From: a virus
Direction: 5' to 3' (one strand)
Length of the DNA: 27,601 bases
IMG/VR virus record: IMGVR_UViG_3300008954_000224
Coordinates: 1 to 27,601 of that record
This document shows positions 6,054-13,378 of this stretch, one piece after another (within the stretch, counting starts at the first letter, position 1; each line of letters opens with the position of its first letter). A program made the position numbers and the translations under genes. The notes below the pieces were generated by a model, which made no database searches, was not told the origin of the DNA, and saw nothing but the letters and a program-made list of their open reading frames with translations.

Positions 6054-6892
6054 GTACTATACAAGGTAAAGCATATTGGGCTTCAATCATTACTCCAAAT
6101 ACTACATTTGATACAGATGGAGTATGGTCTATAGATGTTGGTAATCTTAATAAAAAAAATAAAAAAAGAGCTGAAGAGAATGGATTAACTGTTAAGAATA
6201 GAGGTGATGATAGAGGTGATTTTGTTATCATTAAAAGAAAAGTTAGGCGTGCAGATGGTGATAAAAATAAACCACCAAAAATTATTGATGCTCAAAAGAA
6301 TGATATGTCTACAACTAGAGTTGGTAATGGTTCATTGGTTAATGTATTATATTCTACTTATGAATGGGAATTTAAAGAGCATAAAGGAGTTTCAGCAGAT
6401 TTACACGCAGTTCAAGTAATAAATTTAGTACCTTATAATTGTGATAATGAAGATGAAGCTTTTGAAGTAGTTCCTGAAGATAAAACTAAAACAAAAAAGG
6501 AGAAAGAAATGACTGAAGAAAATAGTTTTAAAATAAAGAGAGGTGAATTTGGTTATATTTATTGTATAACAAATGAGTCTTGGAAAGATTGGGTTAAAAT
6601 AGGTATGACTACTGGACTTAAATCTCGTATAGCAGGTTTTAATGCATGTAATCCTACTGAATGTAAAGTTATAGATTATCACATAACAGATAAGTTACAC
6701 TTTAATGAGCATGAAGTACACAAACATTTTAATAAGTTTATTAAGAAAAAGAAACGAAAAGAAAAAGTTAGTTCTACTAATACAACTTCGTTAGAGTGGC
6801 ATAATGTTTCTGTTGCAGAAGCTAAAGAATTATTTTCAAGTGCTATACAAAGTGTTAAAGCTACACATTTAGAAGAACAACTTGGAGAATAA
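6050..6892 (+). CDS. ssDNA-binding-like protein fused to GIY-YIG-type (T5orf172/MUG113) domain
   Basis: Residues 1-145 closely match the separate SSB at 13947 (KAYWASI, NTTFD.DGVWSIDVGNL, NRGDDRGDFV, LYSTYEWEFK, NLVPYN), a T7 gp2.5/DUF2815-like family. Its acidic C-terminal tail is replaced by a Lys-rich linker (KTKTKKEKE). Residues 163-280 carry a GIY-YIG-superfamily unit of the T5orf172/MUG113 kind: GYIYC (168-172), VKIGMT about 12 residues later and an acidic NEHEVHKHF further on. An internal, perfectly placed ribosome binding site at 6497 precedes an in-frame ATG at 6509, so the C-terminal part could also be made alone. Overlap ATGA with the preceding gene. The nuclease activity is inferred. 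Confidence 0.75.
   Translation: MSTIQGKAYWASIITPNTTFDTDGVWSIDVGNLNKKNKKRAEENGLTVKNRGDDRGDFVIIKRKVRRADGDKNKPPKIIDAQKNDMSTTRVGNGSLVNVLYSTYEWEFKEHKGVSADLHAVQVINLVPYNCDNEDEAFEVVPEDKTKTKKEKEMTEENSFKIKRGEFGYIYCITNESWKDWVKIGMTTGLKSRIAGFNACNPTECKVIDYHITDKLHFNEHEVHKHFNKFIKKKKRKEKVSSTNTTSLEWHNVSVAEAKELFSSAIQSVKATHLEEQLGE
6497..6511 (+). promoter_or_regulatory. Internal ribosome binding site and in-frame ATG
   Basis: AAGGAG at 6497-6502 followed 6 bases later by ATG (6509-6511), in frame with the fusion gene. It would give a 127-residue protein starting MTEENSFKIK that holds only the GIY-YIG-type domain. This is the strongest SD/ATG pair in the vicinity and is unlikely by chance. Confidence 0.65.
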
Positions 6893-6894
6893 AG

Positions 6895-7173
6895 ATGACT
6901 GATGATATGATGTTTGGAGAAAGTAATATAATTAAACCAACAAAAGAAAAACAAGTTACCATAGACAGAGAAGTTTATAAAAGTTTTGTTAGAGAAATAG
7001 CAGAAGAAATGTTTCGTAGGTCTACTATGCAATGGAGTTACCATGACCTGCATGACATCATGGGAGATGGAAAGAGATTACCTAAAGCACAGAAGATATA
7101 TAGACAACACTATGATTTTGTAAGGGCTTGTTTGAAAAGACACTATATAAATCAAGAGGTTAAGAGTGATTAA
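6895..7173 (+). CDS. Hypothetical protein (92 aa)
   Basis: Starts MTDDMMFGES, 2 bases after the previous stop, with GGAG upstream. Helical and charged, with aromatic and His residues in a WSYHDLHDIMGD segment (about 48-59). Not recognised; possibly a small regulator of replication. Its end contains the GTG start of a small membrane gene. Confidence 0.6.
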   Translation: MTDDMMFGESNIIKPTKEKQVTIDREVYKSFVREIAEEMFRRSTMQWSYHDLHDIMGDGKRLPKAQKIYRQHYDFVRACLKRHYINQEVKSD

Positions 7174-7276
7174 TATAATAATAAAAAAACTATTTGACTT
7201 ATGCAAGTATATTGTGTTACTATGGGTATTATATATTATAGTTATGATGTTTTTAGGTACGTTTGGAGTAGTATAA
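7166..7276 (+). CDS. Small membrane protein, GTG start (36 aa)
   Basis: Frame starting GTG (read as Met) with sequence INIIIKKLFDLCK, then a membrane segment around residues 14-33. It overlaps the end of the 92-aa gene by 8 bases and its stop (TAATG) overlaps the ATG at 7276, which argues that it is translated. Purine-rich GAGG lies upstream. The size suits a small holin-like or membrane-associated protein a few hundred bases before the SleB-like hydrolase, but the role is not known. Confidence 0.55.
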   Translation: MINIIIKKLFDLCKYIVLLWVLYIIVMMFLGTFGVV

Positions 7277-7467
7277 TGTTTATAATAGGTTATCCAACAA
7301 AAGATGAAGATGTTATCATAGAACAGCTAACACATTTTAATGGAGAAACTATAATTTTTAAAACAGAAGCAGAAGCTAGAGCATACATCTCCAAATTATA
7401 TGTAAAAACAGGTGTTAATGTAGAGCCATTTGAAGATGATGGTTTATTAATAATGAGAGTACAATAG
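7276..7467 (+). CDS. Hypothetical protein (63 aa)
   Basis: The ATG at 7276 (MFIIGYPTKD) has GGAG 7 bases upstream and a TAATG junction with the preceding gene. An upstream ATG at 7201 lies inside that membrane gene and lacks a ribosome binding site. Mixed alpha/beta with an EAEARAYISKLY helix; small phage proteins of this look are common. Not recognised. Confidence 0.6.
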   Translation: MFIIGYPTKDEDVIIEQLTHFNGETIIFKTEAEARAYISKLYVKTGVNVEPFEDDGLLIMRVQ

Positions 7468-7469
7468 AG

Positions 7470-7546
7470 TGTGGGTGTGATAGGTTATCCTAGGGCAATT
7501 CACTTAATGAGAACTCAACGAAATGCAGACCAAGTTCTCGCCCACA
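7470..7546 (+). ncRNA. Candidate structured RNA / leader (77 nt)
   Basis: A closing helix, TGTGGGTG (7470-7477) with CGCCCACA (7539-7546, one G-U), encloses a hairpin TAGG-TTAT-CCTA (7481-7492) and a 7-bp helix GAGAACT/AGTTCTC (7509-7515/7533-7539). C7539 is shared, so one pair must give way. This non-coding gap of 102 bases stands out as more GC-rich and more paired than its surroundings. It may be a cis-regulatory leader of the gene at 7570 or a small RNA. It has the length of a tRNA but no T-arm, anticodon arm or CCA. Confidence 0.45.
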
Positions 7547-7569
7547 AATTAATTTAAAGGAGAAAAATA

Positions 7570-7848
7570 ATGCATAAATCACAGATACATGAGAGTGTAT
7601 TAAAATTAGGAGAAGATGCCACGTTCAATGTAAGAACTGTATTAGAATGGTTGGAATATAATAAGAAACTTTTACCTTCACTTAAACGTAGAGTTAGAGA
7701 AAAAGAAAAGGGAGCTATAGCAGAGAAAGCAAATGTTGAAGGATATATAAGAATGATTAATCATTATCTACGACATGGAGATTGGTGTAGTGATTTCTTT
7801 GGATATAGACAGGAATTAAAAACTAAATGGAAAGTTATTAAGAAATGA
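7570..7848 (+). CDS. Hypothetical basic helical protein (92 aa)
   Basis: Begins MHKSQIHESV with AAAGGAG 7 bases upstream, the best ribosome binding site nearby. Highly basic around residues 33-50 (LKRRVREKEKG). Not recognised. Sits between the structured element and the hydrolase gene, with which it overlaps by ATGA. Confidence 0.6.
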   Translation: MHKSQIHESVLKLGEDATFNVRTVLEWLEYNKKLLPSLKRRVREKEKGAIAEKANVEGYIRMINHYLRHGDWCSDFFGYRQELKTKWKVIKK

Positions 7849-8339
7849 GATATATAATAGGAAGTATTTATTTTTTTATATTTATCCTCATGTTATATGT
7901 TTGGACAATAAGTGTAATGGCTGATGATGGGAGAGATTGTTTAGCTGAAGCAGTTTATTATGAAGCAAGGTCAGAAAGTTTTGAAGGTAAATTAGCAGTA
8001 GCTAATGTAATACTTGAAAGATTAAGAAGAGATGATTTTCCAAATACTATTTGCAAAGTTGTGCATGATGGTGTATATTGGAAGAATAATATAGTAAGAA
8101 ACAGATGTGCTTTTTCTTATTATTGTGATGGAAAACATGAACGTATGTTAAATATAAAAGCTAAAGCAGATGCATATACAATAGCTGATTTTGCTTTGAA
8201 TGGTGTAGAACTACATGATACATTAGGTGCTACACATTATCATGCAGTTTATGTACGTCCTAAATGGGCAAATAAATTTTATTTTATTAATAAAATAGGT
8301 ACACATTTATTTTATTTAAAGGATTATGATGAGAATTAA
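7845..8339 (+). CDS. SleB-like cell wall hydrolase (Hydrolase_2) with N-terminal anchor
   Basis: A hydrophobic segment at residues 4-22 then a short spacer acts as signal anchor or signal-arrest-release sequence. Residues 30-164 match the Hydrolase_2 (SleB, PF07486) family: CLAEAVYYEARSES with the catalytic Glu, GKLAVANVILERL, FPNTICKVV and CAFSYYCDG. These enzymes cut peptidoglycan glycan strands. Here it most likely serves as endolysin, exported through its N-terminal segment. Starts in an ATGA overlap with the upstream gene; Shine-Dalgarno is weak. Unusual position: among early small genes, ahead of replication. Confidence 0.8.
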   Translation: MRYIIGSIYFFIFILMLYVWTISVMADDGRDCLAEAVYYEARSESFEGKLAVANVILERLRRDDFPNTICKVVHDGVYWKNNIVRNRCAFSYYCDGKHERMLNIKAKADAYTIADFALNGVELHDTLGATHYHAVYVRPKWANKFYFINKIGTHLFYLKDYDEN

Positions 8340-8460
8340 TTTTGTTTACAGAAACGAACACGTCAGAAAGAAAACTACTATTGGTCGTTCACCTTTGAGC
8401 AGACCATTAAATAAACATAAACGTAGAACATGGAAAAAATATAGAGGACAAGGAAGATGA
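8326..8460 (+). CDS. Small strongly basic protein (44 aa)
   Basis: Frame starting MMRINFVYRN (8326, or 8329 for the second ATG), after AAAGG about 5 bases upstream. Rich in Arg and Lys (RKKTTIGRS, KHKRRTWKKYR), so nucleic-acid binding is plausible. It overlaps the end of the hydrolase gene and its stop (ATGA) overlaps the next start. The tight packing supports translation. Confidence 0.55.
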   Translation: MMRINFVYRNEHVRKKTTIGRSPLSRPLNKHKRRTWKKYRGQGR

Positions 8461-8678
8461 TTAAAAGATTTAATGAAATAGAATTGTTACGTAAAAATGT
8501 AAAGGATTTACAAGGACAATTACAAAATGCTTACATAAGAATAAAAGAATTAACAGAAGCATTACATGAAGAAAGAAAAAGAGCAGGACATAATGACCAT
8601 TATACAACACCATCAGGATGGGCTATGCCTAATGAAAATCCTGATGCTACACATATAGAGGAGAAAAAAGATGAGTGA
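8457..8678 (+). CDS. Coiled-coil protein (73 aa)
   Basis: Residues 1-44 form a clear heptad-patterned coiled coil (IELLRKNVKDLQGQLQNAY and following); the rest is polar and acidic. GGAAG lies just upstream. Likely oligomeric scaffold or adapter; function unknown. Ends by overlapping the next gene by 8 bases, whose GAGGAG it encodes. Confidence 0.65.
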   Translation: MIKRFNEIELLRKNVKDLQGQLQNAYIRIKELTEALHEERKRAGHNDHYTTPSGWAMPNENPDATHIEEKKDE

Positions 8679-9117
8679 TGCCAGAGGATTTTGGTTTGAC
8701 TTTGATGGTACACAAAGAAAACTTTTAGAAAAAAGAAAGGAAAAAAAGATGTCTAAAAATAGTTTTATCCAATGGATAGAAAACGAAGCTAAAGCATATG
8801 AAAGGAGTAAAAACATGGCTAAAGCAACAACACCTAAAGTAGAGATGACTTTAAATGATAAACAAAAGAAAGGATTGCTTGATATTTTTAATGCAGGTAA
8901 TGACTTTCTACAAAGTTATAGAGACTCAGGCATTAAGTATGTGACTGCCTGGGAAATAGAAAACCTTTTAGATTTACTAGATGACATGAAAGAATTATAT
9001 GGTATCTCACCTAAAATATCTGCTGAAGCAGACAGAGAGGGTGACCACTATCCTAATCATTGGGGTGACCATGTATTTTCTGACGACCCAAGAGCATGGA
9101 AACGTAAGGTAGACTAA
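8671..9117 (+). CDS. Hypothetical protein (148 aa)
   Basis: Starts MSDARGFWFD with GAGGAG about 9 bases upstream. Residues 1-55 are basic and helical; the remainder is mixed, ending with an acidic and His-rich stretch (EGDHYPNHWGDH). ATGs at 8749 and 8815 are alternative starts but are less supported. Not recognised, though similar short proteins with FWFDFDGT-like starts could bind metal. Confidence 0.55.
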   Translation: MSDARGFWFDFDGTQRKLLEKRKEKKMSKNSFIQWIENEAKAYERSKNMAKATTPKVEMTLNDKQKKGLLDIFNAGNDFLQSYRDSGIKYVTAWEIENLLDLLDDMKELYGISPKISAEADREGDHYPNHWGDHVFSDDPRAWKRKVD

Positions 9118-9119
9118 AG

Positions 9120-9305
9120 ATGATTGAAGATTTGAAGAGAGAGCAAAGTCAAGTTTATCGTGAGTTTCTAAAAGAATATCTGACAGAAGGATATGATTTA
9201 GAAGAAGCTAAAACATTAGCTAAACAAGACACTAAAGAAGTTATGCAAGATAAGCTTGACTTTGTAGAAGAATTGTGGGATAATTCATTTGATGAATTGG
9301 AATAA
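9120..9305 (+). CDS. Small acidic helical protein (61 aa)
   Basis: Starts MIEDLKREQS two bases after the previous stop. Almost entirely helical and acidic (YLTEGYDLEEAKTLAKQD), without a recognised domain. Its 3' half contains a promoter-like sequence for the primase-helicase gene, whose first ATG lies 5 bases beyond its stop. Confidence 0.6.
   Translation: MIEDLKREQSQVYREFLKEYLTEGYDLEEAKTLAKQDTKEVMQDKLDFVEELWDNSFDELE
9256..9284 (+). promoter_or_regulatory. Candidate promoter for replication genes
   Basis: TTGACT (9256-9261), a 17-bp spacer and GATAAT (9279-9284) within the coding sequence of the 61-aa gene. Predicted transcript start about 9291, giving a leader of about 19 bases to the ATG at 9310. 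Because it lies in coding DNA, a chance match is possible. Confidence 0.4.
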
Positions 9306-9309
9306 TAAC

Positions 9310-10911
9310 ATGGATAAAAAATGGTTAGACAGAGGTGCTTGTCCTAAGTGTGGCTCTAGTGATGGTAATGTAAACCATTCAGAGGGATATAGCTTTTGCT
9401 TTGTCTGTGAAACTAGATTTGGAGAGAGTATGCAAACAGAAACAATAATACCTATGAAGAGAGAAAGTAATATAAAAACTGTAGGTACTTTAGGTGCATT
9501 AACTGAACGTAGTATATCTAAAGAAACTGCACAAAAATATAATACAGATGTGAAGGTAAATGGAAATATGAATACCCATCACATCTATAAATACTTTGAT
9601 GAGAGTGGAAATAATATAGGAAATAAAGTACGTAATGTTTCTACCAAAGATATGTGGGTTGAAGGTAATATGACTGAAGCATTATTGTTTGGTCAGAATA
9701 TCTTTGCTCCTAATGGTAAATATATAACTATAACTGAGGGTGAAGTAGATGCCATGTCTGCTTACGAATTACTAGGTAGCAAGTGGGCATGTGTTTCTAT
9801 TAAGACAGGAGCAGGGTCAGCATTACGTGATTGTAAAAAAGCATTTGAATATCTTGATAGCTTTGACCAGATAGTTATATCATTTGATATGGACAAGCAA
9901 GGTAGAGAAGCAAGTGAAAAGGTTGCACAATTATTTTCACCTAACAAGTGTAAGATTATGCATATGGAACACAAAGATGCGAATGAATATTTACAAGTAA
10001 ATAAACGTGAAGAATTTACTAGAGCATGGTGGAATGCACAACCATTTACACCTGCAGGAATAGTTAATCTAAAAGATTTAAAGAGTACATTATTTGAAGA
10101 AGAGTATTGTGAGACATGTCTTTATCCTTGGACTAAATTAAATGATAAGACTTATGGTATGCGTACAGGTGAGTTAATTACCTTTACAAGTGGTGCAGGT
10201 ATGGGTAAGTCTTCTATTATGAGAGAGTTGATGTATCATATGTTAAAGAATACAAATGATAATGTAGGTATACTTGCATTGGAAGAAGGTATAAAAAATA
10301 CTACCTTTAATATCATGTCAGTAGATGCTAATGCTAGATTATATATTAATGAAGTACGTAAGAAATATAGTCAAGAAGAATTAGATACATGGTTTGATAA
10401 TACTGTAGGTACAGGAAGGTTCTTTGCTTTTGACCACTTTGGTTCTATTAATAATGATGAAATACTTTCAAGAGTTAGGTTCATGGCACAGGCATTGGAT
10501 TGTAAATGGATATTCCTTGACCATCTATCTATCCTTGTATCAGGTCAGGAAGATAATGATGAAAGAAAATCTATTGATATTCTTATGACTAAGTTACGTT
10601 CATTAGTAGAACAAACAGGTATAGGATTACTATTAGTGTCACACTTACGTAGACCTACAGGAGATAGAGGACATGAGGATGGGAAGGAAGTCTCTCTATC
10701 ACATCTTCGTGGTTCTGCTTCTATTGCTCACCTATCTGATAGTGTTGTAGCATTAGAGAGAGACCAACAAGCTGAAGATGAAGTGTTAGCAAATACAACT
10801 ACCATACGCATATTAAAGAATAGATATACAGGAGATACAGGTATAGCTACACACTTATTTTATGATAGAGAGACAGGTCGTATGAAAGAAATTTCTATCC
10901 TTATGAAGTAG
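9310..10911 (+). CDS. DNA primase-helicase (T7 gp4-like)
   Basis: Single-protein primase and replicative helicase. N-terminal zinc-binding motif with C11, C14, C30 and C33; TOPRIM acid motif TEGEVDAM (E143, E145, D147) and the SFDMDKQG segment; RecA-like helicase with Walker A SGAGMGKSS (294-302), Walker B-like WIFLDHLS and the LLVSHLRRP motif. A TTG at 9289 and an ATG at 9292 extend the frame, but ATG 9310 fits the predicted leader and weak GGA ribosome binding site. The frame ends ISILMK at 10911; the typical acidic C-terminal tail is found in the -1 frame just downstream (10890-10949). This suggests a frameshift or sequence error near 10889-10894. Confidence 0.9.
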   Translation: MDKKWLDRGACPKCGSSDGNVNHSEGYSFCFVCETRFGESMQTETIIPMKRESNIKTVGTLGALTERSISKETAQKYNTDVKVNGNMNTHHIYKYFDESGNNIGNKVRNVSTKDMWVEGNMTEALLFGQNIFAPNGKYITITEGEVDAMSAYELLGSKWACVSIKTGAGSALRDCKKAFEYLDSFDQIVISFDMDKQGREASEKVAQLFSPNKCKIMHMEHKDANEYLQVNKREEFTRAWWNAQPFTPAGIVNLKDLKSTLFEEEYCETCLYPWTKLNDKTYGMRTGELITFTSGAGMGKSSIMRELMYHMLKNTNDNVGILALEEGIKNTTFNIMSVDANARLYINEVRKKYSQEELDTWFDNTVGTGRFFAFDHFGSINNDEILSRVRFMAQALDCKWIFLDHLSILVSGQEDNDERKSIDILMTKLRSLVEQTGIGLLLVSHLRRPTGDRGHEDGKEVSLSHLRGSASIAHLSDSVVALERDQQAEDEVLANTTTIRILKNRYTGDTGIATHLFYDRETGRMKEISILMK

Positions 10912-10949
10912 ATGATAATAATTCTGGTGATGAGGAGATACCATTTTAA
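10890..10949 (+). other. Out-of-frame acidic tail of the primase-helicase
   Basis: In the -1 frame, from 10890, the sequence reads NFYPYEVDDNNSGDEEIPF and then stops (TAA 10947-10949). It is acidic with a terminal Phe, as in T7-type helicase tails, and closely resembles the SSB C-terminal DDDIPF motif. Its stop overlaps the next start as TAATG, the junction form common in this genome. One base missing in AAA (10889-10891) or TTT (10892-10894) would explain the shift. Confidence 0.65.
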
Positions 10950-11212
10950 TGAAATGTTGGTATTGTAATACAGAATTAATATGGGGTGGAGACCATGACA
11001 TTGAAGAAGAAGATTCTGAGTACTGTATAGAAACAAATTTACATTGTCCTCAATGTGATTCTTTTGTAATGGTTTACCTACCTAAAGATAAAATGTGGGA
11101 TCACTATTGTCCTGTGGAAGAAACAGAAATGTCTATTGGTAAAGATGAAGAATGTAATTGGTGTGGTGCAACAGAAGATTGTGAGTGGAAGGAAAATGAG
11201 AGCAGTAGTTGA
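10949..11212 (+). CDS. Zinc-ribbon-like protein (87 aa)
   Basis: Cysteine pairs CWYC (3-6), CPQC (33-36), a single C54 and CNWCGATEDC (69-78) suggest two small zinc knuckles or ribbons in an acidic protein. The start overlaps the out-of-frame helicase tail (TAATG) and has GAGGAG 12 bases upstream. It overlaps the polymerase gene by 17 bases. Probably a replication accessory protein by position; family not recognised. Confidence 0.65.
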   Translation: MKCWYCNTELIWGGDHDIEEEDSEYCIETNLHCPQCDSFVMVYLPKDKMWDHYCPVEETEMSIGKDEECNWCGATEDCEWKENESSS

Positions 11213-12830
11213 TATAGAAACAGACAGTTTAAATCCTACAGTAGTTCATTGTGTAGTGGCTAAAGATATAGATACAGGTAAGGTCTATCCTTTTCCACCT
11301 GACCTGTTGCATGGATTTAGAGATTGGTCACATGGAGTAGACCAATTTATTATGCATAATGGTTTATCTTTTGATGCACCTATTCTTAATAAGTTATTGA
11401 ATACAAATATAAAACCTAGTCAGATTGTAGATACGTTAATACTATCACAACTATTTAATCCTATTCGAGATGATGGTCATAGCTTGGAAGCATGGGGTAA
11501 GAAATTACAAATGCCTAAAGGAGAAGTAGAAACTTTTGATATATATACAGATGATATGTTAGAGTATTGTAAACAGGATGTGAATATAACTCATAAACTT
11601 TATGATATTTTAAAACAGGAAGGTAAAGGATTTTCTAAATCTTCTATCAATCTTGAGCATAGAGTAAGATTAATTGTTAATCAACAAGAATCAAATGGGT
11701 TTGCTTTAGATTTACAGAAGACTATGTGTTTATTTAATCAATTAAAAGATGAAGCATATGAGTTAGAGAAGTGGGGAAGAACACATTTTGATCCAACAGT
11801 TATAGAATTAAAAACAAAAACAAAATATATACCATTTAATATAGGTTCAAGACAACAGATTGCAGAACAATTAGTAAATCTAGGTTGGAAACCAACACAT
11901 CATACAGATAAAGGTAACATAATAGTAAGTGAAGAAGTATTAGATAGTTTAGATATACCTGAAGCTAAAAAGTTTTCAAGATTTTTATTATTACAAAAAC
12001 GTATAGCACAAATTAAGTCATGGATAGAAGCATGTAGTGATACAGATGGTAGAGTACATGGGAGAGTACATACATTAAAAACTATTACAGGTCGTATGGC
12101 ACATCATTCACCTAACATGGCTCAAGTTCCTGCAGTTCGTTCTCCCTATGGAAAAGAGTGTAGGGATTGTTGGACTATTGATAATCCTTATACTCATTCT
12201 ATAGTAGGTACTGATGCAAGTGGATTAGAATTAAGATGTCTTGCTCATTTAATGAATGATAAAAAGTTTACAGATATATTATTAACAGGAGATGTCCATA
12301 CAGCTAATATGAAAATGGCAGGATTAACTAATCGAGATCAGGCAAAGACATTTATCTATGCATTTATGTATGGTGCAGGTGCATCTAAGATAGGTAAGAT
12401 TGTTGGAGCAGGTGCAAAGGAAGGACAGATATTAATTAATAAATTCCTTTCTAATATGCCAGCATTAAAAAGAGTACGTGATTCTGTTACGAAAGCATCA
12501 AGGAAAGGTGTTATTAAGGGTATAGATGGTAGGTTATTACGTATAAGAAGCCCACATAGTGCTTTAAACACCCTTATACAGGGTGCTGGAGCAGTAGTAT
12601 GTAAGCTATGGTTAATCAATATGATTAAACGTATTAAACAAACAGGTGTGGATGCTAAACTTATTGCATCTATACATGATGAATACCAATTTGAAGTAGC
12701 TAACAAAGACATTAATAAATTTGGAAGAGTAACAAAGGATGCTATGAAAGATACTGAGATACAATTACAAATGAAATGTCCTCTAGATAATGAATGGAAG
12801 GTAGGAAAGACATGGGCACAGACACATTAG
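11196..12830 (+). CDS. DNA polymerase, family A (T7 gp5-like)
   Basis: The frame is open from 11136, but MRAVVDIETDS at 11196 is the real N-terminus: AAGGA precedes it and the exonuclease motif must be near the start. Exo I DIETDS (D6, E8), Exo II NGLSFDAP (D60), Exo III YCKQDVN (Y124, D128). Polymerase motif A DASGLELR (D340), motif B near K384 with YAFMYGAG, motif C HDEY (494-497). All catalytic acids are present, so proofreading and synthesis should both be active. At 544 residues it is shorter than T7 gp5 (704). It overlaps the next gene by 19 bases. Confidence 0.95.
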   Translation: MRAVVDIETDSLNPTVVHCVVAKDIDTGKVYPFPPDLLHGFRDWSHGVDQFIMHNGLSFDAPILNKLLNTNIKPSQIVDTLILSQLFNPIRDDGHSLEAWGKKLQMPKGEVETFDIYTDDMLEYCKQDVNITHKLYDILKQEGKGFSKSSINLEHRVRLIVNQQESNGFALDLQKTMCLFNQLKDEAYELEKWGRTHFDPTVIELKTKTKYIPFNIGSRQQIAEQLVNLGWKPTHHTDKGNIIVSEEVLDSLDIPEAKKFSRFLLLQKRIAQIKSWIEACSDTDGRVHGRVHTLKTITGRMAHHSPNMAQVPAVRSPYGKECRDCWTIDNPYTHSIVGTDASGLELRCLAHLMNDKKFTDILLTGDVHTANMKMAGLTNRDQAKTFIYAFMYGAGASKIGKIVGAGAKEGQILINKFLSNMPALKRVRDSVTKASRKGVIKGIDGRLLRIRSPHSALNTLIQGAGAVVCKLWLINMIKRIKQTGVDAKLIASIHDEYQFEVANKDINKFGRVTKDAMKDTEIQLQMKCPLDNEWKVGKTWAQTH

Positions 12831-13378
12831 AACAATTTACTTTGTTTGATATGAATGAAGAAGATTATATATCTGATGATATATCTACACATAAATGTAG
12901 AGAGTGTGAAAAAGTTAAACCTGTTCATTCTTTTAATACTAAAAATATAATACCTCCTCAAAAAAAAGAAGGAAGTTTTTTTCCTGTTCGTAGACAAACA
13001 CATAAAGGAGATGTTCAGCTATTTGTTTTATTTAATACTTGTAAAGAGTGTGATGCTAAAGGAAGAGCAGGAAGACATGCTAGATTACGTATGTATCCTA
13101 ACCCTCCTGAAGGTTATCATTGTCCTATATGTAAAAAAAATGAAGAAGAAATTTTTAGTAATCAAATAATTGTAGATAAAGACTATAATATTTATAAAAG
13201 AAAATATGATTTAAAGAGTGCTTGGCATCTTGACCATGACCATAAAACAGGAGAGTTTAGAGGTTGGTTATGTAGAACTTGTAATACAGGATTAGGAGCA
13301 ATGGGAGATACTATAGAAGGTCTTGAGAGAGCTATTAAATATTTGAAAGGAGACTTTGATGGAAGTACAGGAATTTAA
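12812..13378 (+). CDS. Recombination endonuclease VII (HNH type)
   Basis: C-terminal core WHLDHDHKTGEFRGWLC with H139-D141-H142-H144 and a downstream CRTCN, together with CPIC, forms the zinc-bound His-Me finger nuclease of phage endonuclease VII (PF02945). A second zinc module, CREC near residue 24 and CKEC near 73, sits in the N-terminal half. The protein resolves branched DNA and debranches concatemers. AGGA 5 bases upstream supports ATG 12812 (MGTDTLEQFT) over 12794. It starts inside the polymerase gene. Confidence 0.85.
   Translation: MGTDTLEQFTLFDMNEEDYISDDISTHKCRECEKVKPVHSFNTKNIIPPQKKEGSFFPVRRQTHKGDVQLFVLFNTCKECDAKGRAGRHARLRMYPNPPEGYHCPICKKNEEEIFSNQIIVDKDYNIYKRKYDLKSAWHLDHDHKTGEFRGWLCRTCNTGLGAMGDTIEGLERAIKYLKGDFDGSTGI

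Noticed and set aside
7194-7222. TTGACT promoter-like box
   Set aside because: It lies within the 36-aa membrane gene and no -10 of good quality at 16-18 bp follows; both boxes are explained by coding sequence.
7501-7526. Hammerhead-like text (ATGAG and CGAAA)
   Set aside because: The essential CUGA core is CUUAA here, and no helix pairs the strands around a cleavage UH, so a self-cleaving ribozyme is not supported.
7470-7546. tRNA-length segment with a 7-bp acceptor-like helix
   Set aside because: The T-arm would be unpaired and lacks TTCRA, the anticodon arm and D-arm cannot be placed, and no CCA is present.
10881-10900. Programmed -1 frameshift at the helicase end
   Set aside because: No X-XXY-YYZ slippery heptamer precedes the shift; a lost base in AAA/TTT explains it more simply. 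Left as a sequence-error or mutation hypothesis.
12356-12712. 118-codon leftward frame inside the polymerase gene
   Set aside because: Antisense to motif B and C of the polymerase; no ribosome binding site, and the codon pattern follows the polymerase frame.
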